A stretch of DNA of 64,000 nucleotides from Spirosoma sordidisoli (GTDB lineage: Bacteria > Bacteroidota > Bacteroidia > Cytophagales > Spirosomataceae): positions 1,373,855 through 1,437,854 of the forward strand of contig NZ_SBLB01000001.1 in assembly GCF_004138325.1 (NCBI RefSeq), given 5' to 3'. This document shows positions 45,770 through 53,242 of the stretch, piece after piece. A program made the translations under genes and the position numbers. Below the pieces are notes generated by a model that worked only from the letters and a program-made list of their open reading frames with translations, was not told the DNA's origin and ran no database searches. Position 1 is the first letter of the stretch. Every line of letters begins with the position of its first letter.

Positions 45770-46110
45770 ATACCGACGCGATTCATGAACCCAAACGGCA
45801 GGGTTCACATTGAGGGCTGTCTATGAATAGGTCCGGCATTCATGCCGGGATATATTATCCACGAATACGGCATCGGCATAAATGCCGATGCTAGTCATGA
45901 ACCCAAACGGCAGGGTTCGCATTGAGGGCTACCGATGAATAGGTCCGGCATTCATGCCGGGATATATCATCCACGAATACGGCATCGGCATAAATGCCGA
46001 TACTAGTCATACCTCGCCCTGAGCGGAATCCGGACCGGGGCGAATCATGAATAGGCCCGGCATTCATGCCGGGATATACGATATACAAACGGGATATATT
46101 ATCCACAAAC
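45758..46110. repeat. Tandem array of 112 bp palindrome-rich units (three units plus a partial fourth)
   Basis: Units begin at 45758, 45870 and 45982 with an exact 112-base period, and a partial end repeats at 46091-46110. Each unit has three stem-loops: GCATCGGCAT-AA-ATGCCGATGC (45870-45891 in unit 2); TGAACCC/GGGTTCA around AAACGGCA (units 1 and 2); and CCGGCAT-TC-ATGCCGG (45833-45848, 45945-45960, 46057-46072). Units end with GGGATATATNATCCACGAATAC or similar. In unit 3 the middle stem has a different sequence (TCGCCC 46014-46019, GGGCGA 46038-46043) but still pairs. It lies between convergent genes and no coding signal is seen. Confidence 0.92.
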
Positions 46111-46127
46111 ACAACCCGGCAAGCGCA

Positions 46128-47147
46128 TTACCGGCGAGTTGCCTGCTGTTGCAGGGCTTTTTTGAAGTACGTTCCCTGGCGGGTAGGTTTGTAGGTCCAG
46201 TCGGTAAAGAGCATGGGAGCCCACTGCGGGTCGAACACCCAGACGATGTACGAAATGCCGTTCGCGTCGCAGTACCGCGTGATGGCGTCGCCGTACGATT
46301 CGTCACTGATGACCGGCACATGAGCGCCTTTGTCGTCGGGACCACAGAAGCCGATTTCGGTCAGGATCAGCGGGTATTTCTTGGCCACAAAGCCCCAGTC
46401 GGCCGTCCATTTATCCTCCCAGGGCTTTTCGCGTTTCATCGGATACGGATGGCTCACGTAGCCGATTCCCTCGGCATTGATCGGACTGCCGGCAACGTCC
46501 CGGAGGTCATAGGCCCAGTTAAAACCCGCCACCAGCGGAATCGCTTTGCCGCCGTTGGCCCGGATAATAGTGATGGTTTCTTCCATCAGCGCTTTCCACT
46601 CGGCCCAGCTGCAGGTACCCAGTTTGCCGCCCATGACGGTAGGCTCGTTGAAGAGTTCGAAAAAACCAACGGTCGTGTTGTCTTTGTAATGATCGGCTAT
46701 TGTCCGCCAGAACTCGAACGTTTCCCGGCGGGTGGTTTCGTACATGGGGTTCTGGTACATCTCGTTTTTGAGGTTACCGATGGTATGCCAGTCGATGACC
46801 ACGTACAGCCCCAGTTCACCGGCCCAGGCCACGCCTTTGTCGAGCAGCTGGAGGTACTGAGCTTTACCCCGGTTGCGCCAGGCAGCCGGATGAACCGGAA
46901 ACCGAACGATGGTAGCGCCCCAGCGTTTCATCTCTTCAAAATACGACCGGTCCCAGTGGCCACTCTTTTCCAGCTTATCGGGATCGCTGGCATTCAGACC
47001 CTGAAAAACCACCGGCTTCCCGTCGGCCGTAACGAAGGCGTTACCCTGAACCCGCAGCCGGCTGAGGGGCGTAGCGGGCTGAGCCAGGAGCTGACCAACC
47101 ACCAGAAAAAAGCCGAGAGCCAGACCCGGCACTGAAAACCTCATCAT
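46128..47147 (-). CDS. Glycoside hydrolase family 5 (cellulase-like), exported
   Basis: 339 residues with signal peptide (MMRFSVPGLALGFFLVVGQLLA). GH5 TIM barrel: FQGLNASDP, GATIVRFPVHPAAW, LYVVIDWHTIG, proton donor Glu168 in LFNEPT, HPYPMKRE and nucleophile Glu264 in LTEIGF. Expected to cleave beta-1,4-glucan or mannan linkages. Last gene of an operon with the DUF1080 protein (12 bases upstream) and the heparinase-like protein. Alternative start one codon downstream (ATG ATG). Confidence 0.93.
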   Translation of the reverse strand: MMRFSVPGLALGFFLVVGQLLAQPATPLSRLRVQGNAFVTADGKPVVFQGLNASDPDKLEKSGHWDRSYFEEMKRWGATIVRFPVHPAAWRNRGKAQYLQLLDKGVAWAGELGLYVVIDWHTIGNLKNEMYQNPMYETTRRETFEFWRTIADHYKDNTTVGFFELFNEPTVMGGKLGTCSWAEWKALMEETITIIRANGGKAIPLVAGFNWAYDLRDVAGSPINAEGIGYVSHPYPMKREKPWEDKWTADWGFVAKKYPLILTEIGFCGPDDKGAHVPVISDESYGDAITRYCDANGISYIVWVFDPQWAPMLFTDWTYKPTRQGTYFKKALQQQATRR

Positions 47148-47159
47148 CAGACTGGTCGC

Positions 47160-47951
47160 TTAAAAATCAGTGTCGGCTTTGGCCAGATCCATGTCCTTGA
47201 TCCAGAGATTGCGGTACAGCACGTTATGCCCTTCGGCCTGTAGTTTCAGCCCACCGGGGGTTTCGGTGATGCCTTTTCCGCCATCGTTACCGCCGTCGAT
47301 ACCCGAGTTGGGCCCGCCCCAAACCTGTTTGATGGCATGGTTGGTATGCACTTTTTTTCCGTTGAAATACATAGTTACCAGCGGCCGCTCGGTTAGTTTC
47401 CCGTTTTCGAAACGCGGAGCGCGGTACATGATGTCGTAGGCATTCCACTTGCCGACGCCGTTGTAAGCGTAATAAGGCGAGGGCGTTTCGTTGATGACCG
47501 CGCCCATACCGTGGGAGGTGGTGTCGCCGTCGAACACCTGAATCTCGTACCGATTGTGGAGATAAACGCCACTATTACCGCCCGGCTCCGGAATGAAAAA
47601 CTCGACGTGAATACGCGCATCGCGGTAGTTCTTCTTCGTCACGATGTCAGCGGCACCGTACTTGCCGCCTGCGCCGGCCGGGTCGTTGGTATTCAGCACC
47701 ATGCCTTTCCCCGCGGGGTCGGGCACGAGAAACCATTTGATGGGGAGCGTAGCTGCCAGACGCGGTCCCTGCCAGTACGTCCACTTATCGTCGAGGGTCT
47801 GCCGCTTCCCGTCGAACAGGATATCGGCGCCTTTGGGAGGCTTCGTTCCAACGCCGAGCGGCTCTTTGGCCTGGGGAATCATGGCAACACTACCAGCCAG
47901 CAACAGCAGAGCCGGTAAAACGAAAGCGGGTTTGCGAAGGAATGTCAACAT
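47160..47951 (-). CDS. DUF1080 (3-keto-disaccharide hydrolase-like) exported protein
   Basis: 263 residues with a signal peptide (LPALLLLAGSVAMIPQAKEP). PF06439 jelly-roll: DIVTKKNYRDARIHVEFFIP, NSGVYLHNRYEIQVFDG, GKWNAYDIMYRAPRFENGKL, VTMYFNGKKVHTNHA and GLKLQAEGHNVLYRNLWI. Proteins of this group bind or hydrolyse oxidised sugars and are common in Bacteroidota and Planctomycetes next to polysaccharide enzymes. Between the heparinase-like gene (30 bases) and GH5 (12 bases). Confidence 0.93.
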   Translation of the reverse strand: MLTFLRKPAFVLPALLLLAGSVAMIPQAKEPLGVGTKPPKGADILFDGKRQTLDDKWTYWQGPRLAATLPIKWFLVPDPAGKGMVLNTNDPAGAGGKYGAADIVTKKNYRDARIHVEFFIPEPGGNSGVYLHNRYEIQVFDGDTTSHGMGAVINETPSPYYAYNGVGKWNAYDIMYRAPRFENGKLTERPLVTMYFNGKKVHTNHAIKQVWGGPNSGIDGGNDGGKGITETPGGLKLQAEGHNVLYRNLWIKDMDLAKADTDF

Positions 47952-47981
47952 AGACTTGGGAGGTTACAAGATAGGTTTAGG

Positions 47982-49865
47982 TTATGGCCACTGTTGAAGC
48001 GGTTGTACGGGCCGGGCCGATTTGGCAGCCGCCCGCTCGGGCAGCAGCGACACGGTCAGGACACCCTGAGCACCGGCCGCTACGGGTACCTCAAAGGTCA
48101 GCAGAGTTGTGCCGGGGTTGGGCGCATCATAGTCGTGGTTTGGTTCGGCGGGGGCGGTTTTTAGCGTCACGGCGGCCGGTTCCTGCACCTGAACAATGAG
48201 TTTCTTCCCGTTTTTGGTCAGTTCGGCGCGGTTGTTTCCGACTACGGTTACGGCAGCCGTTGTGAGCAGGGTCCAGCGGATGGTAGCCGGACTGGCAGCG
48301 GCTTCGACTTCGTCACGCACCACCACATAATCCTGGTCAACGATCGCAATACCCCGGCTGGCTTTGGCCAGTGAGCCGCTGTAGAGCGAACTGAGGTCGG
48401 TCGTGGCGTGCATGAACCCGGCCGATCCCGATGAGCGGGTAATGGGCGCGTAGCCGTCAACCCGCTGCAGACCATTATTGACGGTGAGGGTATTGTGTAC
48501 GGCATTGCCGTAGCGGTAGACCTCCCAGCGCTGCGAATCCTGCTCCTTACCCCATATTTTGATGCCTTTCGACTCCAGCGAGTTGTAATCCTGCATGCCC
48601 AGGTCCATAGCCCACCGAACGCCATCGGCTTCCATCACGAACGAACCGGCATCCATATGCGCGTGGTTAACCGACGGCGACCCGCCTTTCATCCCGACAT
48701 AAACAGCCGCCGGATCGGTCCAGGACGAGCGCATCAGCGCCACCGGGTTTTTCCCCTTGCCGATCCACAGCGTCGACGCGGGCGCCGGAATGGAGTTGAC
48801 CCGTATGCCCCCGTTCCAGAGCATGATGGCCGGCAGCAGCCGGTCTCTGACCTGGCGGGCGGGGTCTTCCGTCAGCAGCCGCCCCCGCTCTACCCAAAGC
48901 AGCGACGGATTCTTCGTTTTCGTAGCGAACCAGAACATGGCCGGCTGCAGGCTACCGCCCGTACCCGCGTCGGAGTAGTTGAACGAGCTGCCCGTCGGTC
49001 CCGTCATATTGGCCATATACTCCGCCGTTTTCAGGAAGCCGGGCTGGTTCGACAGGCCAAAATCGCGACCGAAGGCTTTCTCCATAGCGCTGATGTACAT
49101 AACGTTGAAGCTCGTACCGTACCCCCAGTAGCCGTATCCTTCGGGATAGGCGCCGTCGGGACCGTAGTCGCCCATCGACAGGACGATGGTTTCGACAGAG
49201 CGGTTCAGGATCGTACGGGCCAGCTCGGGCTGATCTTCGTAGATAGCCAGGGCGCCATAGGCCATACCCGCGTTGCAGACCTGGTTCCAGTTGTGCGTTG
49301 CTTTCAGCCAGCTGTTGTAACGGCTGTCGAGCGAGGGTTCGATTCCTTTTTTCAGAATGGCCGTTTTGATGGCGGTTCGGGACGCGGCCGACAGATCGTT
49401 GTAGAGCCAGTCATAACCGATCCCGGCGGCCATGGTCATTTCGGCCACGTCGAGAAAATGTGACGGGTTCCAGTCGCTGAAGGCCGATATGGCGAGCAGT
49501 TCTTTCTCGGCCCGCTCCAGGTACGGCCGCTGTTTGGTCGTTCGCCAGGCGTATGATAGCAGAAAGAGCCGGCGCAGGGCCTCGCGCGATTTATCGAGCA
49601 GCCGCCGGCCAATCTGAATCCGTTCTACCGGGGCTACCGCGATCAGCTTGTCGCATTCGGCCAGCATCGCCTGGTGCAGGCCGTTCCAGGTTTTATCGGC
49701 GCGGAGGGTCTGCTGAATGGTCGCTTCTTCGCCAGCCAGCATCAGGATACGCGGATGGGCGGGCAGTTTGGTGGCTGCAGTGATGGGCTTGTCCTGAGCC
49801 TGCAGCGCCGGGCCGCAGAGAACAACCACCGTAAGTATTCGAAGGTAAATGGAGAGGGACTTCAT
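47982..49865 (-). CDS. Heparinase II/III-like polysaccharide lyase, exported
   Basis: 627 residues with signal peptide (MKSLSIYLRILTVVVLCGPALQA). N-terminal alpha-toroid about 40-340 (HPRILMLAGEEATIQ, ISAFSDWNPSHFLDVAEMTM, ATHNWNQVCNAGM with likely catalytic His/Asn, GAYPEGYGYWGYGTSFN) and a beta-sandwich C-terminal part about 360-620 (SVNHAHMDAGSFVMEADGVR, NAVHNTLTVNN). These signatures fit lyases acting on uronic-acid polymers such as heparin or alginate; which one is not decided. First gene of the operon; no SusC/SusD pair is seen in the window. Confidence 0.92.
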   Translation of the reverse strand: MKSLSIYLRILTVVVLCGPALQAQDKPITAATKLPAHPRILMLAGEEATIQQTLRADKTWNGLHQAMLAECDKLIAVAPVERIQIGRRLLDKSREALRRLFLLSYAWRTTKQRPYLERAEKELLAISAFSDWNPSHFLDVAEMTMAAGIGYDWLYNDLSAASRTAIKTAILKKGIEPSLDSRYNSWLKATHNWNQVCNAGMAYGALAIYEDQPELARTILNRSVETIVLSMGDYGPDGAYPEGYGYWGYGTSFNVMYISAMEKAFGRDFGLSNQPGFLKTAEYMANMTGPTGSSFNYSDAGTGGSLQPAMFWFATKTKNPSLLWVERGRLLTEDPARQVRDRLLPAIMLWNGGIRVNSIPAPASTLWIGKGKNPVALMRSSWTDPAAVYVGMKGGSPSVNHAHMDAGSFVMEADGVRWAMDLGMQDYNSLESKGIKIWGKEQDSQRWEVYRYGNAVHNTLTVNNGLQRVDGYAPITRSSGSAGFMHATTDLSSLYSGSLAKASRGIAIVDQDYVVVRDEVEAAASPATIRWTLLTTAAVTVVGNNRAELTKNGKKLIVQVQEPAAVTLKTAPAEPNHDYDAPNPGTTLLTFEVPVAAGAQGVLTVSLLPERAAAKSARPVQPLQQWP

Positions 49866-49938
49866 GAAACGCTGATTTAGTCAGAAAAGCAGTCAGTCCC
49901 CTATTTATACCGGCAATGTATTCCGGCTTGTTATCCCT

Positions 49939-49955
49939 CATCACGATTTGTGATG
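49939..49955. promoter_or_regulatory. Inverted repeat CATCAC-N5-GTGATG, possible operator
   Basis: Six-base perfect arms with a 5-base gap in the 205-base divergent region between the heparinase operon and the ferredoxin reductase. Typical in shape for a dimeric regulator; no factor can be named. Confidence 0.3.
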
Positions 49956-50070
49956 CCTGCTGGCGACCCGGCCGGGCTACCTTTACGGCGAATTAATCAC
50001 CTCATCCGGGTGTTTTACCAATAGCGTTGGTGTCCTCCAAACAGGCCACTGACCGAACCTCGTACCAACA

Positions 50071-51075
50071 ATGATTACGACTGATATATGCATTATTGGC
50101 GCAGGCCCCGTTGGTCTGTTTGCCGTATTTGAAGCGGGTTTGCTGAAAATGCGCTGCCACCTTATCGACGCCCTGCCGCAGGTAGGTGGTCAGCTTTCGG
50201 AGATCTATCCGCACAAACCGATCTACGATATTCCCGGCTATCCGGCCATCAACGCGCAGGATCTGGTCGACAATCTGATGGAGCAGATCGAGCCGTTTCA
50301 CCCAACGTTTACCCTCGGCGAACGCGTCGATGCGCTCGAACGCCAGCCCGACGAGTCGTTCATCATCACGACCAACGAAGGCACCGCCGTTCACTGCCAG
50401 GTGGTGGTCATTGCGGGTGGACTCGGTTGTTTCGAGCCCCGCAAACCCGAGATCGAAAACCTCGAGCAGTTTGAAGGCAAAGGCGTAGCGTACATGGTCA
50501 AGAACCCCGAGCAACTCCGCGACCGGCGGGTGGTGCTGGCCGGTGGTGGCGACTCGGCCCTCGACTGGACGATCTTTCTGGCCAATGTAGCCAGGGAAGT
50601 AACCCTCGTTCACCGCAGCGACACCTTCCGGGGGGCGCCCGACTCGGCCGAAAAGGTGTTCGAGCTGGCGCAGCAGGGTAAGATCAACCTCGTTCTGCAA
50701 TCAACGATTACGAGTATCAACGGAAACGGCCACCTGCAGGAAGTCAACATCACGGCCAAAGACAAGACGGTGCGGACGCTGGAGGCCGACAACCTGATTC
50801 CGCTGTTCGGCCTGACGCCCAAGCTCGGCCCGATTGCCGACTGGGGGCTCAGCATCGACAAATCGGCCATCAACGTCGATACCACCGACTACTCGACCAA
50901 CGTGGAACGGATCTACGCCATCGGCGATATCAATACCTACCCGGGCAAGCTGAAGCTGATTCTGTGCGGGTTCCATGAGGCTGCGCTGATGTGTCAGAGT
51001 GCGTTCAAATACGTACACCCCGAGCAAAAACTCAGCTTTAAATACACAACCGTCAATGGCGTTCCTGCCTTTTAG
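50071..51075 (+). CDS. Ferredoxin--NADP reductase, thioredoxin-reductase-like type
   Basis: 334 residues. FAD motif IIGAGPVGLFAVFEAGLL at the N-terminus, the family stretch LIDALPQVGGQLSEIYPHKP and IYDIPGYP, NAD(P)-binding VVLAGGGDSALDWTIFLA near 155-172 and C-terminal YAIGDINTYPGKLKLILCGFHEAA. It lacks the CxxC redox pair of thioredoxin reductase, which fits the Bacillus/Chlorobium-type FNR. Moves electrons between NADPH and the [2Fe-2S] ferredoxin encoded 51 bases downstream. Confidence 0.95.
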   Translation: MITTDICIIGAGPVGLFAVFEAGLLKMRCHLIDALPQVGGQLSEIYPHKPIYDIPGYPAINAQDLVDNLMEQIEPFHPTFTLGERVDALERQPDESFIITTNEGTAVHCQVVVIAGGLGCFEPRKPEIENLEQFEGKGVAYMVKNPEQLRDRRVVLAGGGDSALDWTIFLANVAREVTLVHRSDTFRGAPDSAEKVFELAQQGKINLVLQSTITSINGNGHLQEVNITAKDKTVRTLEADNLIPLFGLTPKLGPIADWGLSIDKSAINVDTTDYSTNVERIYAIGDINTYPGKLKLILCGFHEAALMCQSAFKYVHPEQKLSFKYTTVNGVPAF

Positions 51076-51082
51076 TTAAGCC

Positions 51083-51113
51083 GGTCTGACTGCCAGCAAT
51101 GGGTAGTCAGACC
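51083..51113 (+). other. Hairpin between reductase and ferredoxin genes
   Basis: GGTCTGACT (51083-51091) pairs with AGTCAGACC (51105-51113); with a G-U the stem extends to 12 pairs, loop about 7. No T-run. It lies 13 bases before the ferredoxin ATG and could set the ratio of the two products. Confidence 0.5.
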
Positions 51114-51126
51114 TTACCATACCGTT

Positions 51127-51447
51127 ATGATTCAATTCACTGTAGAAGACCGCGACGGCACGCGGCAGACGCTGGAGATTCCGGAAGGCATCAACCTGAG
51201 CCTGATGGAAGTGCTGAAAGCCTCTGAGTACAACATCCTGGCTACCTGTGGCGGGCTGGCTCTCTGCGCCACCTGCCACGTACAGGTGCTGGCCGGACTC
51301 GATGCCCTGGCTCCCGCCCAGGACGCCGAACTCGACATGCTCGACACCCTACCCGATGCCGACTCCGACAGCCGCTTAGCCTGCCAGCTCCGGGTCGACG
51401 AACGACTCGAAGGCGGCCTCTTCCGGATTCGGGGCGCCGAGCAGTAA
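51127..51447 (+). CDS. [2Fe-2S] ferredoxin
   Basis: 106 residues, adrenodoxin/Isc-Fdx-like. Cluster ligands Cys41, Cys47 and Cys50 (CGGLALCATCHV, CxxxxxCxxC) and Cys86 (LACQLRV). ITFVEDRDG-type N-terminal strands and an acidic surface helix AQDAELDMLDTLPDAD are typical. It is the likely partner of the reductase upstream, feeding electrons to unknown oxygenases or to Fe-S assembly. Confidence 0.96.
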   Translation: MIQFTVEDRDGTRQTLEIPEGINLSLMEVLKASEYNILATCGGLALCATCHVQVLAGLDALAPAQDAELDMLDTLPDADSDSRLACQLRVDERLEGGLFRIRGAEQ

Positions 51448-51461
51448 CCATAACAGACAAT

Positions 51462-51505
51462 AGCGGGCGTGGTGGCATGACGTTATGTCGGGCATCGCGC
51501 CCGCT
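51462..51505. terminator. Stem-loop between convergent ferredoxin and RidA genes
   Basis: Perfect 8 bp arms AGCGGGCG (51462-51469) and CGCCCGCT (51498-51505) with a 28-base loop. Position between two convergent stops supports a shared terminator, though T-runs are weak. Confidence 0.5.
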
Positions 51506-51520
51506 CCGTGTTCACTCTCT

Positions 51521-52024
51521 CTACTCTACCTCCACGACCATTTCGATCTCGACGGCGTAGTTGGATGGCAGCGCGGCCATACCCACCGCCGACCGGGCGT
51601 GTTTGCCTGTATCGCCAAAAGCGGCTACGAGCAGGTCGGAACAGCCGTTGATTACCTTGGGCTGATCGCCAAAGTCGGGCGAGGAATTGACGAAGCCCGT
51701 CACCTTCACAATCCGCCGGACCCGATCGAGGTTTCCCAATTCAGCTTTCAGACTCGACAGCAGCGCGATCGTTGCCTGCCGGGCGGCTTCGTAGCCCTGC
51801 TCTACAGTCAGATCGACACCCAGTTTACCGGTTGTTGTGGAGACATGGCCGGCCAGGAAAACCAGATTGCCGGTGCGGACGGCTTTGACGTAGTTAGCCA
51901 TCGGCTGAGCGGGCGGGGCCAGGGTTATACCCATTTTGGCCAGCGTTGGCTCAATCGACTGGGCATTGGCAACGACGGAGGCTGTCAGCATCGACAGCAG
52001 GAGAAAGACTCGTTTGGGGTTCAT
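51521..52024 (-). CDS. RidA family protein with signal peptide
   Basis: 167 residues. After a signal peptide (RVFLLLSMLTASVVANAQ) comes a full RidA/YjgF fold: NLVFLAGHVSTTTGKLG, AARQATIALLSSLKAELGNL, VRRIVKVTGFVNSSPDF and the GKHARSAVGMAALPSNYAVE segment that holds the conserved Arg which binds carboxylates. Cytoplasmic RidA deaminates reactive enamines; the exported form implies a different, periplasmic task, which is not known. Confidence 0.9.
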   Translation of the reverse strand: MNPKRVFLLLSMLTASVVANAQSIEPTLAKMGITLAPPAQPMANYVKAVRTGNLVFLAGHVSTTTGKLGVDLTVEQGYEAARQATIALLSSLKAELGNLDRVRRIVKVTGFVNSSPDFGDQPKVINGCSDLLVAAFGDTGKHARSAVGMAALPSNYAVEIEMVVEVE

Positions 52025-52133
52025 CAGACAGGAGAATCAGGCCGGAAAAATAGGCAAAAGGACCGAAACCGCAGTTGAATTAACCCCCGCCCGCCGTTAG
52101 CAGTTAGGTCTTTGCAACTAACTCAACGACAAC

Positions 52134-52499
52134 ATGAACAAGCCAATTTCGAGACAACAACACGGCCTGGCCGACTACACCTACGCGCCCCTGGTAGCCA
52201 CCGCCCCCGAAACCCTCGGGTTCTCCGACAACCAGACCGCTACAAACCTGTGCCGACTGCTGGGGGGTGCCGTGCTGGCCGCCACTCTGCTCACCCGCGC
52301 CGAGTGGGGGCTGGTAAAAGCCATTCCGTTCAAAACCCACCTGACGCTCGACGTCATCAGTGGTGCTCTGGCAGCAGCGGCCCCCTGGCTGTTCGGCTTC
52401 TCGGGCAACACCCGCGCCCGCAATGCCTTTCTGGTCATGGGCGCGACCAGCCTGGTTGTGGGTGGGGTACTAACCCAGCCCGACGAAATGCCCCGCTAA
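52134..52499 (+). CDS. SPW-repeat-like small membrane protein
   Basis: 121 residues. The N-terminal ~30 residues are polar; then hydrophobic segments (LLGGAVLAATLLTRAEWGL; LTLDVISGALAAAAPWLFGF; AFLVMGATSLVVGGVL). The AAAPWLFGFSGNTRARN motif, with PW before a glycine and a polar loop, matches the SPW family (PF03779). Function unknown; often found with stress genes. A 10 bp stem-loop follows at 52530-52556. Confidence 0.7.
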   Translation: MNKPISRQQHGLADYTYAPLVATAPETLGFSDNQTATNLCRLLGGAVLAATLLTRAEWGLVKAIPFKTHLTLDVISGALAAAAPWLFGFSGNTRARNAFLVMGATSLVVGGVLTQPDEMPR

Positions 52500-52529
52500 G
52501 AAAGTTGTTTGATACCTGTACGACCCGGC

Positions 52530-52556
52530 CCGGCAGAACCGAAGTAGTTCTGCCGG
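52530..52556 (+). terminator. Stem-loop after the SPW-like gene
   Basis: CCGGCAGAAC (52530-52539) and GTTCTGCCGG (52547-52556) with a CGAAGTA loop; no T-tail. It lies between two convergent genes. Confidence 0.55.
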
Positions 52557-52616
52557 ACCGGATTTGCTGAGTCGAGCCTGCTCCTGTCCGGCAAAGGCCC
52601 AACCCGACTACGGGCT

Positions 52617-53138
52617 TTAACTCACGGATTTTTCCAGCACGATAAACGAGAGCGGCACTTTAGGCATACCGAAGCGCGGGTCATCCATCGGAAACGGTTT
52701 AGTCTCACCCGTGGCGCTGTACCCACGCCGTTCGTACCAGGCTACCAGTTCGGTACGTTGCGGAATAACGGTCATGGTGATGGTGCGGCACTGCCAGTCC
52801 CGGGCCATTTCTTCAGCGGCTGCCATGAGCTGCTTACCAATGCCCCCAGCCTGCGCATCGGGCGATACGGTCAGCATACCCAGGTACAGACTGTCGCCTT
52901 TTTTTTCCAGATAGACGCAGCCCAGCAGCTGATCGGCCATGCGGTAGGTCAGGATGGTAGCCAGAGGATTGTCAAGCATAGCTTTCAGCGACTCGTCATC
53001 GGTGCGGATACCGCCGAGCAGATCCGCTTCGGTGGTCCAGCCCCGGCGCGAGCTGTCGCCCCGGTAGGCGCTGTTAACCAGTTGATTCAGGATTGAGACA
53101 TCGCCTTCGGTGGCCGGCGAGATAGACGGATTGTTCAT
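52617..53138 (-). CDS. GNAT family N-acetyltransferase
   Basis: 173 residues. Starts NNPSISPATEGDVSILNQLVNSAYRG and has the core acetyl-CoA-binding block LGMLTVSPDAQAGGIGKQLMAAAEE (Q/RxxGxG/A pattern AGGIGK), then TITMTVIPQRTELVAWYERRGY. A single-domain acetyltransferase on an unknown amine. A -7 box (53143-53150) ends 4 bases before the ATG. Confidence 0.9.
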   Translation of the reverse strand: MNNPSISPATEGDVSILNQLVNSAYRGDSSRRGWTTEADLLGGIRTDDESLKAMLDNPLATILTYRMADQLLGCVYLEKKGDSLYLGMLTVSPDAQAGGIGKQLMAAAEEMARDWQCRTITMTVIPQRTELVAWYERRGYSATGETKPFPMDDPRFGMPKVPLSFIVLEKSVS

Positions 53139-53142
53139 GGTG

Positions 53143-53150
53143 CAAAGATA
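53143..53150 (-). promoter_or_regulatory. -7 box TATCTTTG of the GNAT gene
   Basis: Exact TAnnTTTG on the minus strand with 4 bases to the ATG; predicted leaderless or nearly leaderless transcript. Confidence 0.5.
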
Positions 53151-53213
53151 GGGAACCCTTCCGCACAGGTGCTTATCCTCTCCATAGCAGCCGGTCGGGT
53201 CGCCATTTCCGGG

Positions 53214-53221
53214 TAACTTAG
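53214..53221 (+). promoter_or_regulatory. Near-match -7 box TAACTTAG before the M14 gene
   Basis: Differs from TAnnTTTG at one base, 21 bases upstream of the ATG. The same near-match form TATCTTAG occurs before the acetamidase gene. Confidence 0.3.
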
Positions 53222-53242
53222 GGGCGTCTATTACAACCTGCT

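Noticed and set aside
45758..46110. CRISPR array
   Set aside because: The period is 112 bases and whole units are conserved; there are no short repeats with unique spacers and no cas genes.
46047..47135. 362-codon plus-strand frame over the repeat array and GH5 gene
   Set aside because: Antisense to GH5, whose catalytic residues are intact; the frame has no domain.
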